Shown here piece by piece: positions 10,129-20,501 of a stretch of 64,000 nt of DNA. The stretch comes from Achromobacter sp. B7. GTDB taxonomy: Bacteria; Pseudomonadota; Gammaproteobacteria; Burkholderiales; Burkholderiaceae_B. Location: contig NZ_CP032084.1 of assembly GCF_003600685.1 (NCBI RefSeq), forward strand, positions 1,116,001 through 1,180,000. Direction: 5' to 3'. Made by a program: the position numbers and the translations under genes. Every line of letters begins with the position of its first letter. The stretch's first letter is position 1. The notes beneath the pieces are model-generated. The model had not been told where the DNA came from. It did not search any database and saw nothing but the letters and a program-made list of their open reading frames with translations.

Positions 10129-10920
10129 ATGTTGAAAGTTGCCTTGGGCCAGTTCGCCGTCAGCCGTGTCTGGGAAGAGAACGCGCAGGTCTGCATCGAC
10201 CTGATGGAGCGGGCCAGCGCGGGCGGCGCCGGTCTGCTGGTCTTGCCCGAAGGCATCCTGGCGCGCGACATCACCGACCCGCAAATCGTGCTGAAAGCCG
10301 CGCAGCCGCTGGATGGCCCGTTCATGACGCGCCTGCTGGAGGCCAGCCGGGACTCGTCGCTGGCGACCATGATGTGCGTGCACGTGCCGACCGGCGAAGG
10401 CCGGGTCTGGAACACGCTGGTCACGGTGCAAGACGGGCGCATCGTGTCGCAATACCGCAAGCTGCACCTGTACGACGCCTTCACGATGAAGGAATCCACC
10501 AACGTCACGCCGGGCACCGAGATCCCCCCGTTGCTGGACATCGCCGGCCTGCGCGTCGGCCTGATGACCTGCTATGACGTGCGCTTTCCCGAACTGGCGC
10601 GCCGCTTGGCGCTGGACGGCGCCGACCTCCTGGTGCTACCCGCCGCCTGGGTGCGCGGGCCGCTCAAGGAAATGCACTGGGAGGTGCTGGTCACGGCCCG
10701 TGCGCTGGAGAACACCTGCTACGTGGCGGCCACGGGCGAATGCGGCGAACGCAATATTGGGTGCAGCATGGTGGTGGACCCGCTGGGCGTGGTGACGGCG
10801 CGCGCGGGCGAAGCCCCGGCGCTGGTGTTTGCCGACATCGACCCCGAGCGCCTGGCGCATGCCCGCAAGGTGCTGCCGGTGCTGGCCAACCGCCGCTTCG
10901 GCCCGCCCGAACTGGCCTAG
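10129..10920 (+). CDS. Carbon-nitrogen hydrolase (nitrilase superfamily amidase)
   Basis: A 263-residue amidase of the nitrilase superfamily with the Glu-Lys-Cys triad: Glu41 (LPEGI), Lys111 (YRKLHLYD) and Cys148 (MTCYDVRFPE). Length and the CYDVRFPE motif fit the omega-amidase/deaminated-glutathione amidase branch rather than true nitrilases. ATG follows an AAGGAA site. It is transcribed divergently from the D-amino-acid cluster across a shared 166-bp region, which suggests co-regulation and a role in releasing ammonia from an amide of that pathway. Confidence 0.9.
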   Translation: MLKVALGQFAVSRVWEENAQVCIDLMERASAGGAGLLVLPEGILARDITDPQIVLKAAQPLDGPFMTRLLEASRDSSLATMMCVHVPTGEGRVWNTLVTVQDGRIVSQYRKLHLYDAFTMKESTNVTPGTEIPPLLDIAGLRVGLMTCYDVRFPELARRLALDGADLLVLPAAWVRGPLKEMHWEVLVTARALENTCYVAATGECGERNIGCSMVVDPLGVVTARAGEAPALVFADIDPERLAHARKVLPVLANRRFGPPELA

Positions 10921-10943
10921 GCGCCCCGGGGCCAGACGGTCCA

Positions 10944-10979
10944 ATGTGTGGTCCGGTGTGTGGTCCGGTGTGTGGTCCG
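10944..10979. repeat. 12-bp tandem repeat, 3 copies
   Basis: Three consecutive copies of a 12-mer (rTGTGTGGTCCG) lie 24 bp after the stop of the C-N hydrolase gene and before rarA. The last two copies are identical and the first differs by one base. Confidence 0.9.
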
Positions 10980-11057
10980 GGGGCGCCCGGAAAGGGCGCG
11001 GCGGTCATGGTGTAATGCTGACTTGATCTTCTTGCCGTCTTCCCCCATCTGCTGCCA

Positions 11058-12401
11058 ATGAGCAACGATCTCTTCGCGGCCGATCCTGCGCATCGGCCCT
11101 ATGTGCCCCTGGCCGAGCGCCTGCGCCCGCGCACGTTGTCCGACGTGGTCGGGCAGTCGCACCTGCTGGGGCCCGACAAGCCCCTGCGCGTGGCCTTTGA
11201 ATCCGGTCGCCCGCATTCCATGATTTTCTGGGGGCCGCCCGGCGTGGGTAAAACCACGCTGGCGCGCCTGATGGCCGACGGTTTCGACGCGCAATTCATC
11301 GCCATTTCGGCGGTGCTGGGCGGCGTCAAGGACATCCGCGAAGCGGTCACGGTGGCGCAAGTGGCGCAAGGCCAGGGCCGCCGCACCATCCTGTTTGTTG
11401 ATGAGGTGCACCGCTTCAACAAGGCCCAGCAGGACGCGTTTCTGCCCTATGTGGAAAGCGGGCTGTTCACCTTCATCGGCGCCACAACAGAAAACCCTTC
11501 GTTCGAAGTCAATTCGGCGCTGTTGTCCCGCGCCCGGGTGTACGTGCTGCAATCGCTGTCGCCCGAGGAATTGCAGCAGCTGGTCGACCGCGCCGTGCAC
11601 GCCCTGAACGAAGGGCTGGACGACGGCGACGCCGCCATCCGCATCGAACCCGACGCGCGCGAGCAACTGGCCGCCTGGGCCGACGGCGATGCGCGACGGC
11701 TGATCAGCGCGGTGGAAGTGGTGGCGGAATCGGCGCAGTCGGCCGGTCGCGACACGGTGGACGCCGCCTGGCTGGAAATATCCCTGTCGCAGAACCTGCG
11801 CCGTTTCGACAAGGGTGGCGACGCTTTCTACGACCAGATCAGCGCCTTGCACAAGTCGGTGCGCGGCTCAAATCCCGATGCCGCGTTGTATTGGTTCTGC
11901 CGCATGATCGACGGTGGCGCCGATCCCAAATACCTGTCGCGGCGCCTGGTTCGCATGGCGGTCGAGGACATCGGCCTGGCCGACCCGCGCGCCACCGACC
12001 TGGCCGTGAACGGCGCCGACATCTACGAACGCCTGGGCTCGCCCGAGGGCGAGCTGGCGCTGGCGCAAGCCGTGGTCTACATGGCCTGCGCGGCCAAATC
12101 CAACGCCGTCTACAACGCCTACAACCAGGCGCGCCAATTCGCGGCGGAACACGGCAGCGCGCCGGTGCCGATCCACCTGCGCAATGCGCCGACCAAGCTG
12201 ATGAAGCAACTGGGCCATGGCAAGGCCTATCGCTATGCCCACGACGAGCCACACGGCTACGCCGCGGGCGAACAATATTTCCCTGACGGACTCAAGCCTT
12301 CCTTCTACCGGCCGACCGATCGCGGCCTGGAGGCTAAAATCCAGCAAAAGTTGGCATTTCTGCGCGAGCTGGACGCGCAGGAACGCGCCAAGAACCGGTA
12401 A
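11058..12401 (+). CDS. rarA: Replication-associated recombination protein A (AAA+ ATPase)
   Basis: A 447-residue RarA/MgsA, the same length as the E. coli protein. Walker A GPPGVGKT (59-66), Walker B ILFVDEVH (111-118), sensor 1 [11 protein letters not shown], and the C-terminal tetramerisation domain (from about residue 270, including [25 protein letters not shown] in the conserved tail). It acts at stalled replication forks. The gene is followed by serS after 45 bp, an arrangement widely kept in Burkholderiales. Confidence 0.97.
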   Translation: MSNDLFAADPAHRPYVPLAERLRPRTLSDVVGQSHLLGPDKPLRVAFESGRPHSMIFWGPPGVGKTTLARLMADGFDAQFIAISAVLGGVKDIREAVTVAQVAQGQGRRTILFVDEVHRFNKAQQDAFLPYVESGLFTFIGATTENPSFEVNSALLSRARVYVLQSLSPEELQQLVDRAVHALNEGLDDGDAAIRIEPDAREQLAAWADGDARRLISAVEVVAESAQSAGRDTVDAAWLEISLSQNLRRFDKGGDAFYDQISALHKSVRGSNPDAALYWFCRMIDGGADPKYLSRRLVRMAVEDIGLADPRATDLAVNGADIYERLGSPEGELALAQAVVYMACAAKSNAVYNAYNQARQFAAEHGSAPVPIHLRNAPTKLMKQLGHGKAYRYAHDEPHGYAAGEQYFPDGLKPSFYRPTDRGLEAKIQQKLAFLRELDAQERAKNR

Positions 12402-13793
<1,392 letters not shown>

Positions 13794-13830
13794 AGCGCAT
13801 TACGTCTATCGGCCATTTGGCGGATAAGAA

Positions 13831-13859
13831 AACGGAGCCTGGCGGCTCCGTTTTTTTTT
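13831..13859 (+). terminator. Rho-independent terminator of serS
   Basis: Perfect 9-bp stem AACGGAGCC / GGCTCCGTT with a 4-nt loop, followed by eight or more T residues. Confidence 0.95.
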
Positions 13860-13919
13860 ATCATAGCGACACATTGCTGTCTTTTTTACTCATTATCATC
13901 ACAGTGTGAGTGCATGAAT

Positions 13920-13949
13920 TTGATGTGAGCAATTGTGTATTTCTAATAT
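13920..13949 (+). promoter_or_regulatory. Sigma-70-type promoter for the small gene at 14024
   Basis: TTGATG (-35, 13920-13925), an 18-nt spacer and TAATAT (-10, 13944-13949). It sits in an AT-rich gap after the serS terminator and would start a leader of roughly 65 nt. Confidence 0.6.
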
Positions 13950-14023
13950 AAGGGCCGGATAGTTGCGGCACAATACACCCGCGTTCTTCACGCTTCATTC
14001 ACTTATATAACAAGGAGTTGTCC

Positions 14024-14272
14024 ATGACTTCAAGAATGATTGGAGATTTTCGTGTGAGATGCTCTGTCGCTCGCGAAGACGAGCAGGGCTACCGCGTGCA
14101 GATATGGACCCGCCGAGTCGGTGGAACCGCGCCGGAAAAATGCTGGACGGTACCCGGACAGGCGCCGTTTTCGGATTTGCACGAAGCAGAGCAGGAAAGC
14201 CGTCAGTTGTTCCAAGAAATCAATGGTGTGCGTTTTAACGGTGAGCCGGAGTTTGCCCATGCGTCCGCATAA
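14024..14272 (+). CDS. Small conserved-looking protein of unknown function
   Basis: An 82-residue cytoplasmic protein with no signal sequence or membrane helix. It contains a VRCSVAREDEQGYRVQIWTRR stretch suggestive of alternating beta strands, a WTVPGQAPF turn and an acidic helix (LHEAEQESRQLFQEI). The ATG at 14024 is well supported by AAGGAG seven bases upstream and by a good promoter, so it is probably a real gene. I do not recognise the family. Confidence 0.75.
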   Translation: MTSRMIGDFRVRCSVAREDEQGYRVQIWTRRVGGTAPEKCWTVPGQAPFSDLHEAEQESRQLFQEINGVRFNGEPEFAHASA

Positions 14273-14454
14273 TGGTTGGTGGCGCGCGTCCAGTGCGCCG
14301 CGCAGATGGATTGATCTTGTACAGGAATCGCCGCGTTGGGTGGATGGAAAGCCCGCGCCGGTATCGCAAAAATCCGCCTTGGTGGCGGAAAAACCGCTAC
14401 GAGCCCCCGCGGCTTAATAGGCATCCACCGGGACACCGGACATTGTCCCCACGG

Positions 14455-14480
14455 AAAAAAGGCCACTCATTTGAGTGGCC
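14455..14480 (-). terminator. Rho-independent terminator of the exported P/Y-rich protein gene
   Basis: Palindrome 14461-14480 (GGCCACTCAT/TTGAGTGGCC) with A6 on its left on the plus strand, so it reads as a stem plus U-tract on the minus strand, directly after the stop at 14488. Confidence 0.9.
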
Positions 14481-14487
14481 TTCGTAT

Positions 14488-14832
14488 TTATCGGCGCCAA
14501 TCTCCATGGCCCTTGCCATGGCCGTGCCCGTCACGATAATAGCCAGGGCCCGGACCGTAGTAGCGCGGGGGCGGACCGCCGCGCCAGTGGGGGCCGCCAC
14601 GGTAATAAACCGGGGCGGGGTAAACCACGGGGGGCGCCACGTAGACGGGAGGCGGACGGTAGTAAACCGGAGGCGGCGGAGCCACGTAAATGGGAGCGGG
14701 GGCAACGTATACCGGCGCGGGATACACCACACCCGGCACGCCGATGGAAATACCCACGTCCACTCGGGCCAAGGCCACGCTGGAGATCAGCAGACCTGCG
14801 GCACCCACACCAGCAATAAGCCACTTTTTCAT
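14488..14832 (-). CDS. Exported proline/tyrosine/glycine-rich protein of unknown function
   Basis: A 114-residue protein: signal peptide MKKWLIAGVGAAGLLISSVALA (cleavage near residue 22), then a run of degenerate PAPVYV / PPVYY units (about residues 34-80) and a Gly/Arg/Tyr/His tail (GGPPPRYYGPGPGYYRDGH...). The low-complexity PVY repeats resemble the periplasmic or surface P/Y-rich proteins common in Burkholderiales, whose function is unknown. The start is set by AGGTG 6 bp upstream and by the signal peptide. It has its own terminator. Confidence 0.85.
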   Translation of the reverse strand: MKKWLIAGVGAAGLLISSVALARVDVGISIGVPGVVYPAPVYVAPAPIYVAPPPPVYYRPPPVYVAPPVVYPAPVYYRGGPHWRGGPPPRYYGPGPGYYRDGHGHGKGHGDWRR

Positions 14833-15104
14833 GTTGCACCTGCCTGCTGCACGACACAGCAAAGTTATTTGACGCCCCTATTTTCGGGCTTTTCGGCCGC
14901 GTATTCGTAAGCGCCCCAAGCGCAATAGCGACAATCCGCAACCGTCCCCCGTCACAAGGCTCGGATCGTGCTGCGATGCGGGACTAGTGCTTCTGCTCTG
15001 GTAGGCCGAGATCTGAAATCGATTGAAATGAAGTGGAATGCGATGAAGTCACCGGGGGTCGTTACACCCGGTCACCATCCGCCGGGGGCGGCGTGGCGAC
15101 ATCG

Positions 15105-15602
15105 CTACAGCGTTTGGGTGCGCCGGTATTCCACGACCCAGACCCAGGGGTTGGCGGCCCAGGCATGCGAGCCATAGCGCTCACACCACATCAATGCAAA
15201 TGCTGTTTGAAGAGGAACGCCGGGCAATAACGCCGACGCTTGGTAAATCGCTTCGGTGCCTTCGGCCCGGGCGTCGGCTTCGGTCAGGGTTTGCAGGCGT
15301 TGAATGCGCACGCCTACTACCAATGCGTGAGCAAACGGGTTGCCCGCTTCGTCGCTCAAGACGATGCTTTCACCGGATTTTCCAAAGGGGCATCTGACCC
15401 AGCTGGAAGTGCGGCGTAATTCGGTGGGGTTATCGCGATCAGGGCCCATTGCAACCCAGCGCCCGGCGTCGGCCGCGTCCGCGTACCAAGCCGTTGTGAG
15501 CTTGGTGGGCTGCGGTTTCAGGATGCGTCGGCTCTGCACTTTCGTGCCCGCCAGAACGGCTTGCTTGTGCGGCTCGCTGAATTGAAGTGACTGCCTTTTC
15601 AT
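15105..15602 (-). CDS. Phage-type ASCH-like protein
   Basis: A 165-residue protein. The opening (LQFSEPHKQAVLAGTKVQSRRILKPQP) and the end (AWAANPWVWVVEYRR), with an internal ITEADARAEG-like segment (LTEADARAEGTEAI), have the pattern of ASCH-domain proteins often encoded in phage genomes. ASCH domains are RNA-binding-like folds. It is complete, has an AGGAGA ribosome site and stands alone between unrelated small genes with no other phage genes nearby, so it looks like a stranded or domesticated phage gene. Confidence 0.7.
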   Translation of the reverse strand: MKRQSLQFSEPHKQAVLAGTKVQSRRILKPQPTKLTTAWYADAADAGRWVAMGPDRDNPTELRRTSSWVRCPFGKSGESIVLSDEAGNPFAHALVVGVRIQRLQTLTEADARAEGTEAIYQASALLPGVPLQTAFALMWCERYGSHAWAANPWVWVVEYRRTQTL

Positions 15603-15767
15603 GCGCTCGCTGTTCTCCTATCTACCAACGTCCGCGGATTCCAAGTGCCGCAGCGTGACACATGCACCAGCTTATTCAGATCAGGATCACGCAGTATGAC
15701 GTGTCGTGTTCGCGCTGTCAGGCAAGCTTTGTATTAGTGTTGTCTTTTTGTCTTGTGGCGTTGTTTG

Positions 15768-15773
15768 TATACT
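15768..15773 (+). promoter_or_regulatory. -10 hexamer immediately before a start codon
   Basis: TATACT ends 6 nt before the ATG at 15780, so transcription would begin at about the start codon. No convincing -35 at ideal spacing was found (TTGTCT at 15748 is only 14 nt away). Confidence 0.4.
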
Positions 15774-15779
15774 CGAGCA

Positions 15780-15977
15780 ATGACTACTGACCTGCATAAT
15801 CTCAAGCCCGGGTACTACTGGTACACCATGGCCAATGACCCGCTGGCCGTTATCCACATCCATGAAGACGGTGGCGCATCGCTCATGGGTTCGGACTATC
15901 GCATCGGCGCCGAAGGCGTTGCCGACATGGTCCGCCAAGGCGAACGCTTTTTCTGGATCGAACCGCCGCAAGTCTGA
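15780..15977 (+). CDS. Small protein of unknown function, possibly leaderless
   Basis: A 65-residue acidic protein (MTTDLHNLKPGYYWYTMAN... ending FFWIEPPQV), soluble, without signal or membrane segment. The aromatic-rich GYYWY and RFFWIEPP segments and the regular hydrophobic pattern suggest a small beta-sheet fold. No Shine-Dalgarno is present and a -10-like TATACT ends 6 nt before the ATG. It lies 61 bp before the amidohydrolase gene and might be co-transcribed with it. Family not recognised. Confidence 0.7.
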   Translation: MTTDLHNLKPGYYWYTMANDPLAVIHIHEDGGASLMGSDYRIGAEGVADMVRQGERFFWIEPPQV

Positions 15978-16038
15978 GCATTCAGGCTGATACGGCCGGC
16001 CCCTCGGGCCGGCCGCTTTCGTTTGTCCGGGAACATCC

Positions 16039-17229
16039 ATGACCGACCTCTTGTTGAAGAACGTCCGCGTGTCGGCGGCCGAAACCGTCGACGTGCAAGT
16101 GCGCAACGGGCGCATCCTTCAGATCGGTACCGCCGTGCACTCGCCGGCCGACGTGCTGGTCGAGGAGGGCGGCGGCGCGTTGTTGTTGCCGGGGCTGATA
16201 GAAGGGCATACCCATCTGGACAAGACGACCTGGGATTCCCCCTGGTACGTCAACGAAGTTGGCCCGCTGCTGACCGACCGTATCGATAACGAACGCGCCT
16301 GGCGCGCCAGTTCGGGTCATGATGCCGCCAGCCATGCGCGCGCGCTGGCGCTGGCGTTTTTGCGTGAAGGCACCACCCGCATCCGCAGCCATGTCGATGT
16401 CGACACCGACGCGGGCCTGCGCCATCTGGACGGCGTGCATGCCACCCGCGACGAACTCGCGGGCCGCATTGAAATTCAGACCGTGGCATTTCCGCAGTCG
16501 GGTCTGCTGGTACGCCCCGGCACCGCGCAACTGCTGGATCAGGCGCTGGCGCAAGGGGCCAATGTGCTGGGCGGGCTGGACCCGTCCGCCATTGACCGCG
16601 ACCCCGCCCAATCCCTGGATGTGCTGTTCGGCCTGGCCAACAAGCATGGCAAGCCGGTAGACATCCATTTGCACGAGCCCGGCGAGTTGGGCGCGTTTAC
16701 GTTGGACCTGATCCTGGACCGCGTGCAGGCGCTGGGCATGCAGGGCAAGGTGGTGATCAGCCATGCGTTTTGCCTGGGCGGCGTGGACGCCAAGCGACTG
16801 GACGGCTTGCTGAAACGACTGGCCACGCTGGACGTTGCGCTGCTGACCACCGCGCCGCCATCGCGGCCCGTGCCGCCCGTGCGCGCTTGCCGTGAGGCGG
16901 GCGTCACGATCTTCGGCGGCAACGATGGCATCCGCGACACCTGGACGCCGTACGGCAGCCCCGACATGTTGGCGCGCGCCATGATGATCGGCCTGCGCAA
17001 CGACCTGCGGCGCGACGACGAAGTGGAATGGGCGTTTGATTGCGTCAGCGGCGCCGCCGCCCGGGCCTGTGGTTTCGAGGGCTATGGCCTGACGCCGGGC
17101 GCGCGCGCCGACCTGGTGCTGGTCGACGCCAGTTGCGTGGCCGAAGCGGTCGTCACGCGCAAGCCGCGCCGCCTCGTCATATCCGGCGGCGTCATCGTGG
17201 CGCGTAACGGCCAGGACGCCATCGCCTAG
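16039..17229 (+). CDS. Cytosine deaminase-like amidohydrolase
   Basis: A 396-residue metal-dependent hydrolase. Metal-site motifs: His57-x-His59 in IEGHTHLDKT, a later DIHLHEPGE, VISHAFCLG and the Asp-containing GGNDGIRDTWTPYGSPDML, which matches the region after the catalytic Asp of cytosine deaminase-type enzymes. Likely reaction is hydrolysis/deamination of a cyclic amide or imine ring, but the substrate is unknown. Its stop overlaps by 4 bp the stop of a convergent LysR gene. Neighbouring enolase-superfamily and Bug genes suggest a catabolic role. Confidence 0.88.
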   Translation: MTDLLLKNVRVSAAETVDVQVRNGRILQIGTAVHSPADVLVEEGGGALLLPGLIEGHTHLDKTTWDSPWYVNEVGPLLTDRIDNERAWRASSGHDAASHARALALAFLREGTTRIRSHVDVDTDAGLRHLDGVHATRDELAGRIEIQTVAFPQSGLLVRPGTAQLLDQALAQGANVLGGLDPSAIDRDPAQSLDVLFGLANKHGKPVDIHLHEPGELGAFTLDLILDRVQALGMQGKVVISHAFCLGGVDAKRLDGLLKRLATLDVALLTTAPPSRPVPPVRACREAGVTIFGGNDGIRDTWTPYGSPDMLARAMMIGLRNDLRRDDEVEWAFDCVSGAAARACGFEGYGLTPGARADLVLVDASCVAEAVVTRKPRRLVISGGVIVARNGQDAIA

Positions 17230-18110
17230 CCGCGCGTCAGGCCCAGCTGCGTTTCAGTCAACGCCGCGAAGGCCCGCATCAACTCCGACCGTACGCCGGC
17301 GCGCTGCCAGATCGCACCCACCGTGCGTACGGGGCAGGGCGCGGGCAAGGGCCAGCGCTTGACCCGCGCCACGGGCTCGCCCATCACCGCCCAATCAGGC
17401 AGCACCGCCACGCCCAAGCCCTCGGCCACCAGCTTGGCGATGGAGTCGATGCCATCCAGTTCGAACCGTACATGCGGCCGCAAATTGCGCGCGCGCAGGT
17501 AATCGTCGGCCATCTTGCCGCCCACCACGCTGCGGTCATAGCAGATGTACGGTTCGCGCGCGATCACCGCTAGCGGGTCGCGCACCTTCATGCCGGCGGG
17601 CGTCACCAGCACCAGCGGTTCGTGCCGCAGGTCGCGCCATTCGCAGGTCTTGGGCAGGGAGAACAGCGGGTGCACCAGCAGCGCGCCATCGAGTTCGCCG
17701 GACAGTACCTTGCTGTAAAGCAGGGTGGTGGGCGCAGGCTCTATGTAGATCTCGATATGCGGATGGCGCGCCACCCAGGTCCGCAGCACGGGCGGCATGA
17801 TGCCGGTTAGCGCGGTGGGCGTGGCGCCCAGACGCAAGGGGCCGGCGGGCAGTTCGGTGTCGCTGGCCGCCGAACGCAGGTCGCGCACGTCGCGCAGGAT
17901 ATGGCGGGCACGCTCAAGAATGCGCAGCCCGGCGGGCGTGGGCTTGACGGTGCGGCCCGAGCGGGCAATCAGCGCGCTGCCGACATCCCCTTCCAGCGCG
18001 CGCAAGCGCTGCTGCACGGTGGCCGGCGTCAGGCCTTGATGGCGCGCGGCCTGCGCGATGGAGCCCAGTTCCACCACATGCACATAGGTTTGTAGAAAGC
18101 GCGAGTCCAC
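17226..18110 (-). CDS. LysR-family transcriptional regulator
   Basis: A 294-residue LTTR with an N-terminal winged HTH (residues 1-60, SIAQAARHQGLTPATVQQRLRALE) and a periplasmic-binding-type effector domain from about residue 90. It starts at GTG (18108-18110), with an AAGAGGGG site about 10 nt upstream. It is divergent from the enolase-superfamily gene at 18274, so it probably controls that gene and the following Bug protein. The recognition helix has the less usual ATVQQRLR instead of SAVSRQIR. Confidence 0.9.
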   Translation of the reverse strand: MDSRFLQTYVHVVELGSIAQAARHQGLTPATVQQRLRALEGDVGSALIARSGRTVKPTPAGLRILERARHILRDVRDLRSAASDTELPAGPLRLGATPTALTGIMPPVLRTWVARHPHIEIYIEPAPTTLLYSKVLSGELDGALLVHPLFSLPKTCEWRDLRHEPLVLVTPAGMKVRDPLAVIAREPYICYDRSVVGGKMADDYLRARNLRPHVRFELDGIDSIAKLVAEGLGVAVLPDWAVMGEPVARVKRWPLPAPCPVRTVGAIWQRAGVRSELMRAFAALTETQLGLTRG

Positions 18111-18273
18111 GGCGATTGCGCCCCTCTTAAAAGATGGTTTTTCCGTATTCTAAAGATGGATGAAGATAATTGTTGTTTTCTTTGACGGCGGCAAGAATAC
18201 GTTCAACCCCAGCCGCCCGCGCGCATCAGGCCACGGCGCGGCATGTTGGAAACCCGCCATCAAGGAGCTTGCC

Positions 18274-19401
18274 GTGCCCATTATTGAATCCATCGACGTT
18301 TGCGCCGCCGCCGTGCCGCTGGACAAAGTCACGTCGTTTTCAAACCGCAGCGTATCCACCCGCCACTACGGCCTGGTCAAGGTTCGTTCCACCGACGGCG
18401 TCGAGGGCATTGGCTTTTGCTATGTGGGCAGCGCCGGCGGCGCCATCTTCGAAGCGGCCGTGCAAAGCCTGTTGGCGCCCGTGCTGCTGGGCCGCGATTC
18501 GCATGCCGTTGAAGGCCTGTGGCAGGCCATGTACCAAGAGGCGCTGCTGCAAGGCCGCCAGGGCACGGTGATGCGCGCGTTAAGCGCACTGGACATCGCG
18601 CTGTGGGACTTGAACGCCAAGACTGCCGGATTGCCGCTGCACAAGTTCCTGGGTGCCGTTGAACTGGAGACGGTGCCGGCCTACGCCAGCGGCGGCTATT
18701 ACCTGGACGGCAAGACGCCGCAGCATCTGGGCGAAGAAATGGCCAGCTATGTGGACAAGGGCTTTCGCGCCGTCAAGATGAAAACGGGCCGCCTGTCGCC
18801 GCGCGAGGAAGAGGCGCGCCTGAAGGCGGCGCGCGAGGCGGTTGGCCCGGACGTCGAACTGATGATGGATTGCAATAACGCCTGGCAGGACGTGACGCAG
18901 GCCATGCAGTACATCCGCCGCTTCGAGCAGTACGAACCGTATTTCATCGAAGAACCCTTTGGCCCCGACGATATCGACAGCCATGCCAAGCTGGCGCGGC
19001 TGACGCATCTGCCGATCGCCACGGCGGAAATCGGCTATGGCCGCTGGTACCACAAGGAACTGCTGGACAAGGGCGCGGCCGGCATCCTGCAAACCGATGC
19101 GGCCGTCTGCGGCGGCATCACCGAATGGAAGCGCATTGCCGCCACCGCCGCCAGCTACGGCGTCGTGGTGTGCCCGCATTGGTTCCACGACGTGCACGCG
19201 CCGCTGGTGGCGGCCACGCCTAACGCGCGCTACGTGGAGTTCTTCTGGGACGACCAGGTGCTGAATTTCCGCAAACTGGTCGATCGGCAGTTAACCCACA
19301 AGCAAGGCCGCGTGGTGCTGCATCAGGAACCGGGCCTGGGTTTCGGGTTTGACGAACGCATGGTGGAAAAATTTGGCAAGTGGGTCCGCGTCAGTCGCTA
19401 G
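18274..19401 (+). CDS. Mandelate racemase/muconate-lactonising enzyme family protein (enolase superfamily)
   Basis: A 375-residue enolase-superfamily enzyme. Catalytic base motif Lys168-x-Lys170 (VKMKTG), metal ligands Asp199 (MDCNNAW), Glu226 (FIEEPFG) and Glu252 (ATAEIGYG), and a C-terminal HWFHDVH segment (His302/305/308). These enzymes abstract a proton alpha to a carboxylate for racemisation, dehydration or cycloisomerisation; the KxK pattern fits the mandelate racemase/acid-sugar dehydratase branches. The GTG at 18274 is chosen because AAGGAG lies 6 nt upstream; the longer frame opening at 18160 has no ribosome site and unlike residues. Confidence 0.88.
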   Translation: MPIIESIDVCAAAVPLDKVTSFSNRSVSTRHYGLVKVRSTDGVEGIGFCYVGSAGGAIFEAAVQSLLAPVLLGRDSHAVEGLWQAMYQEALLQGRQGTVMRALSALDIALWDLNAKTAGLPLHKFLGAVELETVPAYASGGYYLDGKTPQHLGEEMASYVDKGFRAVKMKTGRLSPREEEARLKAAREAVGPDVELMMDCNNAWQDVTQAMQYIRRFEQYEPYFIEEPFGPDDIDSHAKLARLTHLPIATAEIGYGRWYHKELLDKGAAGILQTDAAVCGGITEWKRIAATAASYGVVVCPHWFHDVHAPLVAATPNARYVEFFWDDQVLNFRKLVDRQLTHKQGRVVLHQEPGLGFGFDERMVEKFGKWVRVSR

Positions 19402-19473
19402 GCGCCATCACAAGCAGGCGGCGCTTTTCCAATAAAAGCTGCCGGCCTTCGGGACCGGCGCAAGGAGACAAGA

Positions 19474-20457
19474 ATGCAACGCAGGCAATTCATGACCGGC
19501 GCCGCGGCGCTGGGGGCGGCGCTCGTGCTGCCCGTGACGGCGCGAGCGCAGCAGGACATGCCGTCCGGCCCGGTGAAAATCGTGGTGGGTTTTCCGGCCG
19601 GCGGAGGCACCGATGTGCTGGCGCGCCTGTTGGGGCAAAAGCTGGGTGTGATGTGGAACATACCCGTCATCGTCGAGAACCGGGCGGGCGCGGCCGGCGT
19701 CATCGCCGCCGAACAGGTCGCGCGCCAGCCCAATGACGGCAACACCTTGTTGATGGCGCATGTGAACAGCCACGGTATCGCGCCCGGCCTGCATCCCAAG
19801 CTTGCCTATTCGGTGGACCGCGATTTCACGCCCATCGCGCTGGTCGGCAAAACGCCCACCATCCTGATCGGCGGCGCATCGCAACCCGCCAAGACCTTGC
19901 CTGACCTGGTCAAGCTGTGCCGCGCGCAGCCGGGCAAGATTGTGTTCGGGTCCGCCGGCGCCGGCTCGGCCCAACACCTGGCGCTGGAGATCTTCAAGGC
20001 GCGTGCTGGCATCGACGTGCTGCACGTGCCCTACAAGGGATCGGCGCCGCTGATGAACGATCTGCTGGGCGGCCATGTGCAGTACTGCTTCGAAGGCATG
20101 ACCACCGCCACGCCGCTGCTGCAATCGGGCAAGGTGATCGCGCTGGCGCAGACGCTGCAACAGCGTTCCAGGAGCCAGCCGGACGTGCCCACGGTGGCCG
20201 AACAGGGCTACCCCGGTTTCGAGGCCAGCATCTGGTTCGGCATGGTGGGGCCGGGCAAGATGCCGGACGCCATGGTCCGACGCATGAATCGAGACATCGA
20301 CCAGGTGCTGGCGATGGCGGATGTGCAGGAAAAGCTGGCGCAGGTCGGCGCGGAAGACGGTGGCGGCAGCGTGCAGCGCTTTGCCGATTTCATGACGCAG
20401 GAACAGCGCAAGTACGCCAAGACGATCAAAGACGCGAAGATCGTGGTGGAAAGCTGA
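19474..20457 (+). CDS. Bug-family tripartite tricarboxylate transporter substrate-binding protein
   Basis: A 327-residue exported binding protein of the Bug/TctC family, hugely expanded in Bordetella and Achromobacter. Signal peptide about residues 1-25 with a Tat-like start (QRRQFMTGAAALGAALVLPVTARA), then PVKIVVGFPAGGGTDVLAR, the family's carboxylate-binding loop, and VENRAGAAGVIAAEQVA. Located 72 bp after the enolase-superfamily gene in the same direction, so it probably delivers or senses that enzyme's acid substrate. No TctAB permease is adjacent. Confidence 0.93.
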   Translation: MQRRQFMTGAAALGAALVLPVTARAQQDMPSGPVKIVVGFPAGGGTDVLARLLGQKLGVMWNIPVIVENRAGAAGVIAAEQVARQPNDGNTLLMAHVNSHGIAPGLHPKLAYSVDRDFTPIALVGKTPTILIGGASQPAKTLPDLVKLCRAQPGKIVFGSAGAGSAQHLALEIFKARAGIDVLHVPYKGSAPLMNDLLGGHVQYCFEGMTTATPLLQSGKVIALAQTLQQRSRSQPDVPTVAEQGYPGFEASIWFGMVGPGKMPDAMVRRMNRDIDQVLAMADVQEKLAQVGAEDGGGSVQRFADFMTQEQRKYAKTIKDAKIVVES

Positions 20458-20501
20458 CCCTGCCGGCGCGCCCCGGCATGCACCTGAGCCGGCGTCGCGC
20501 G

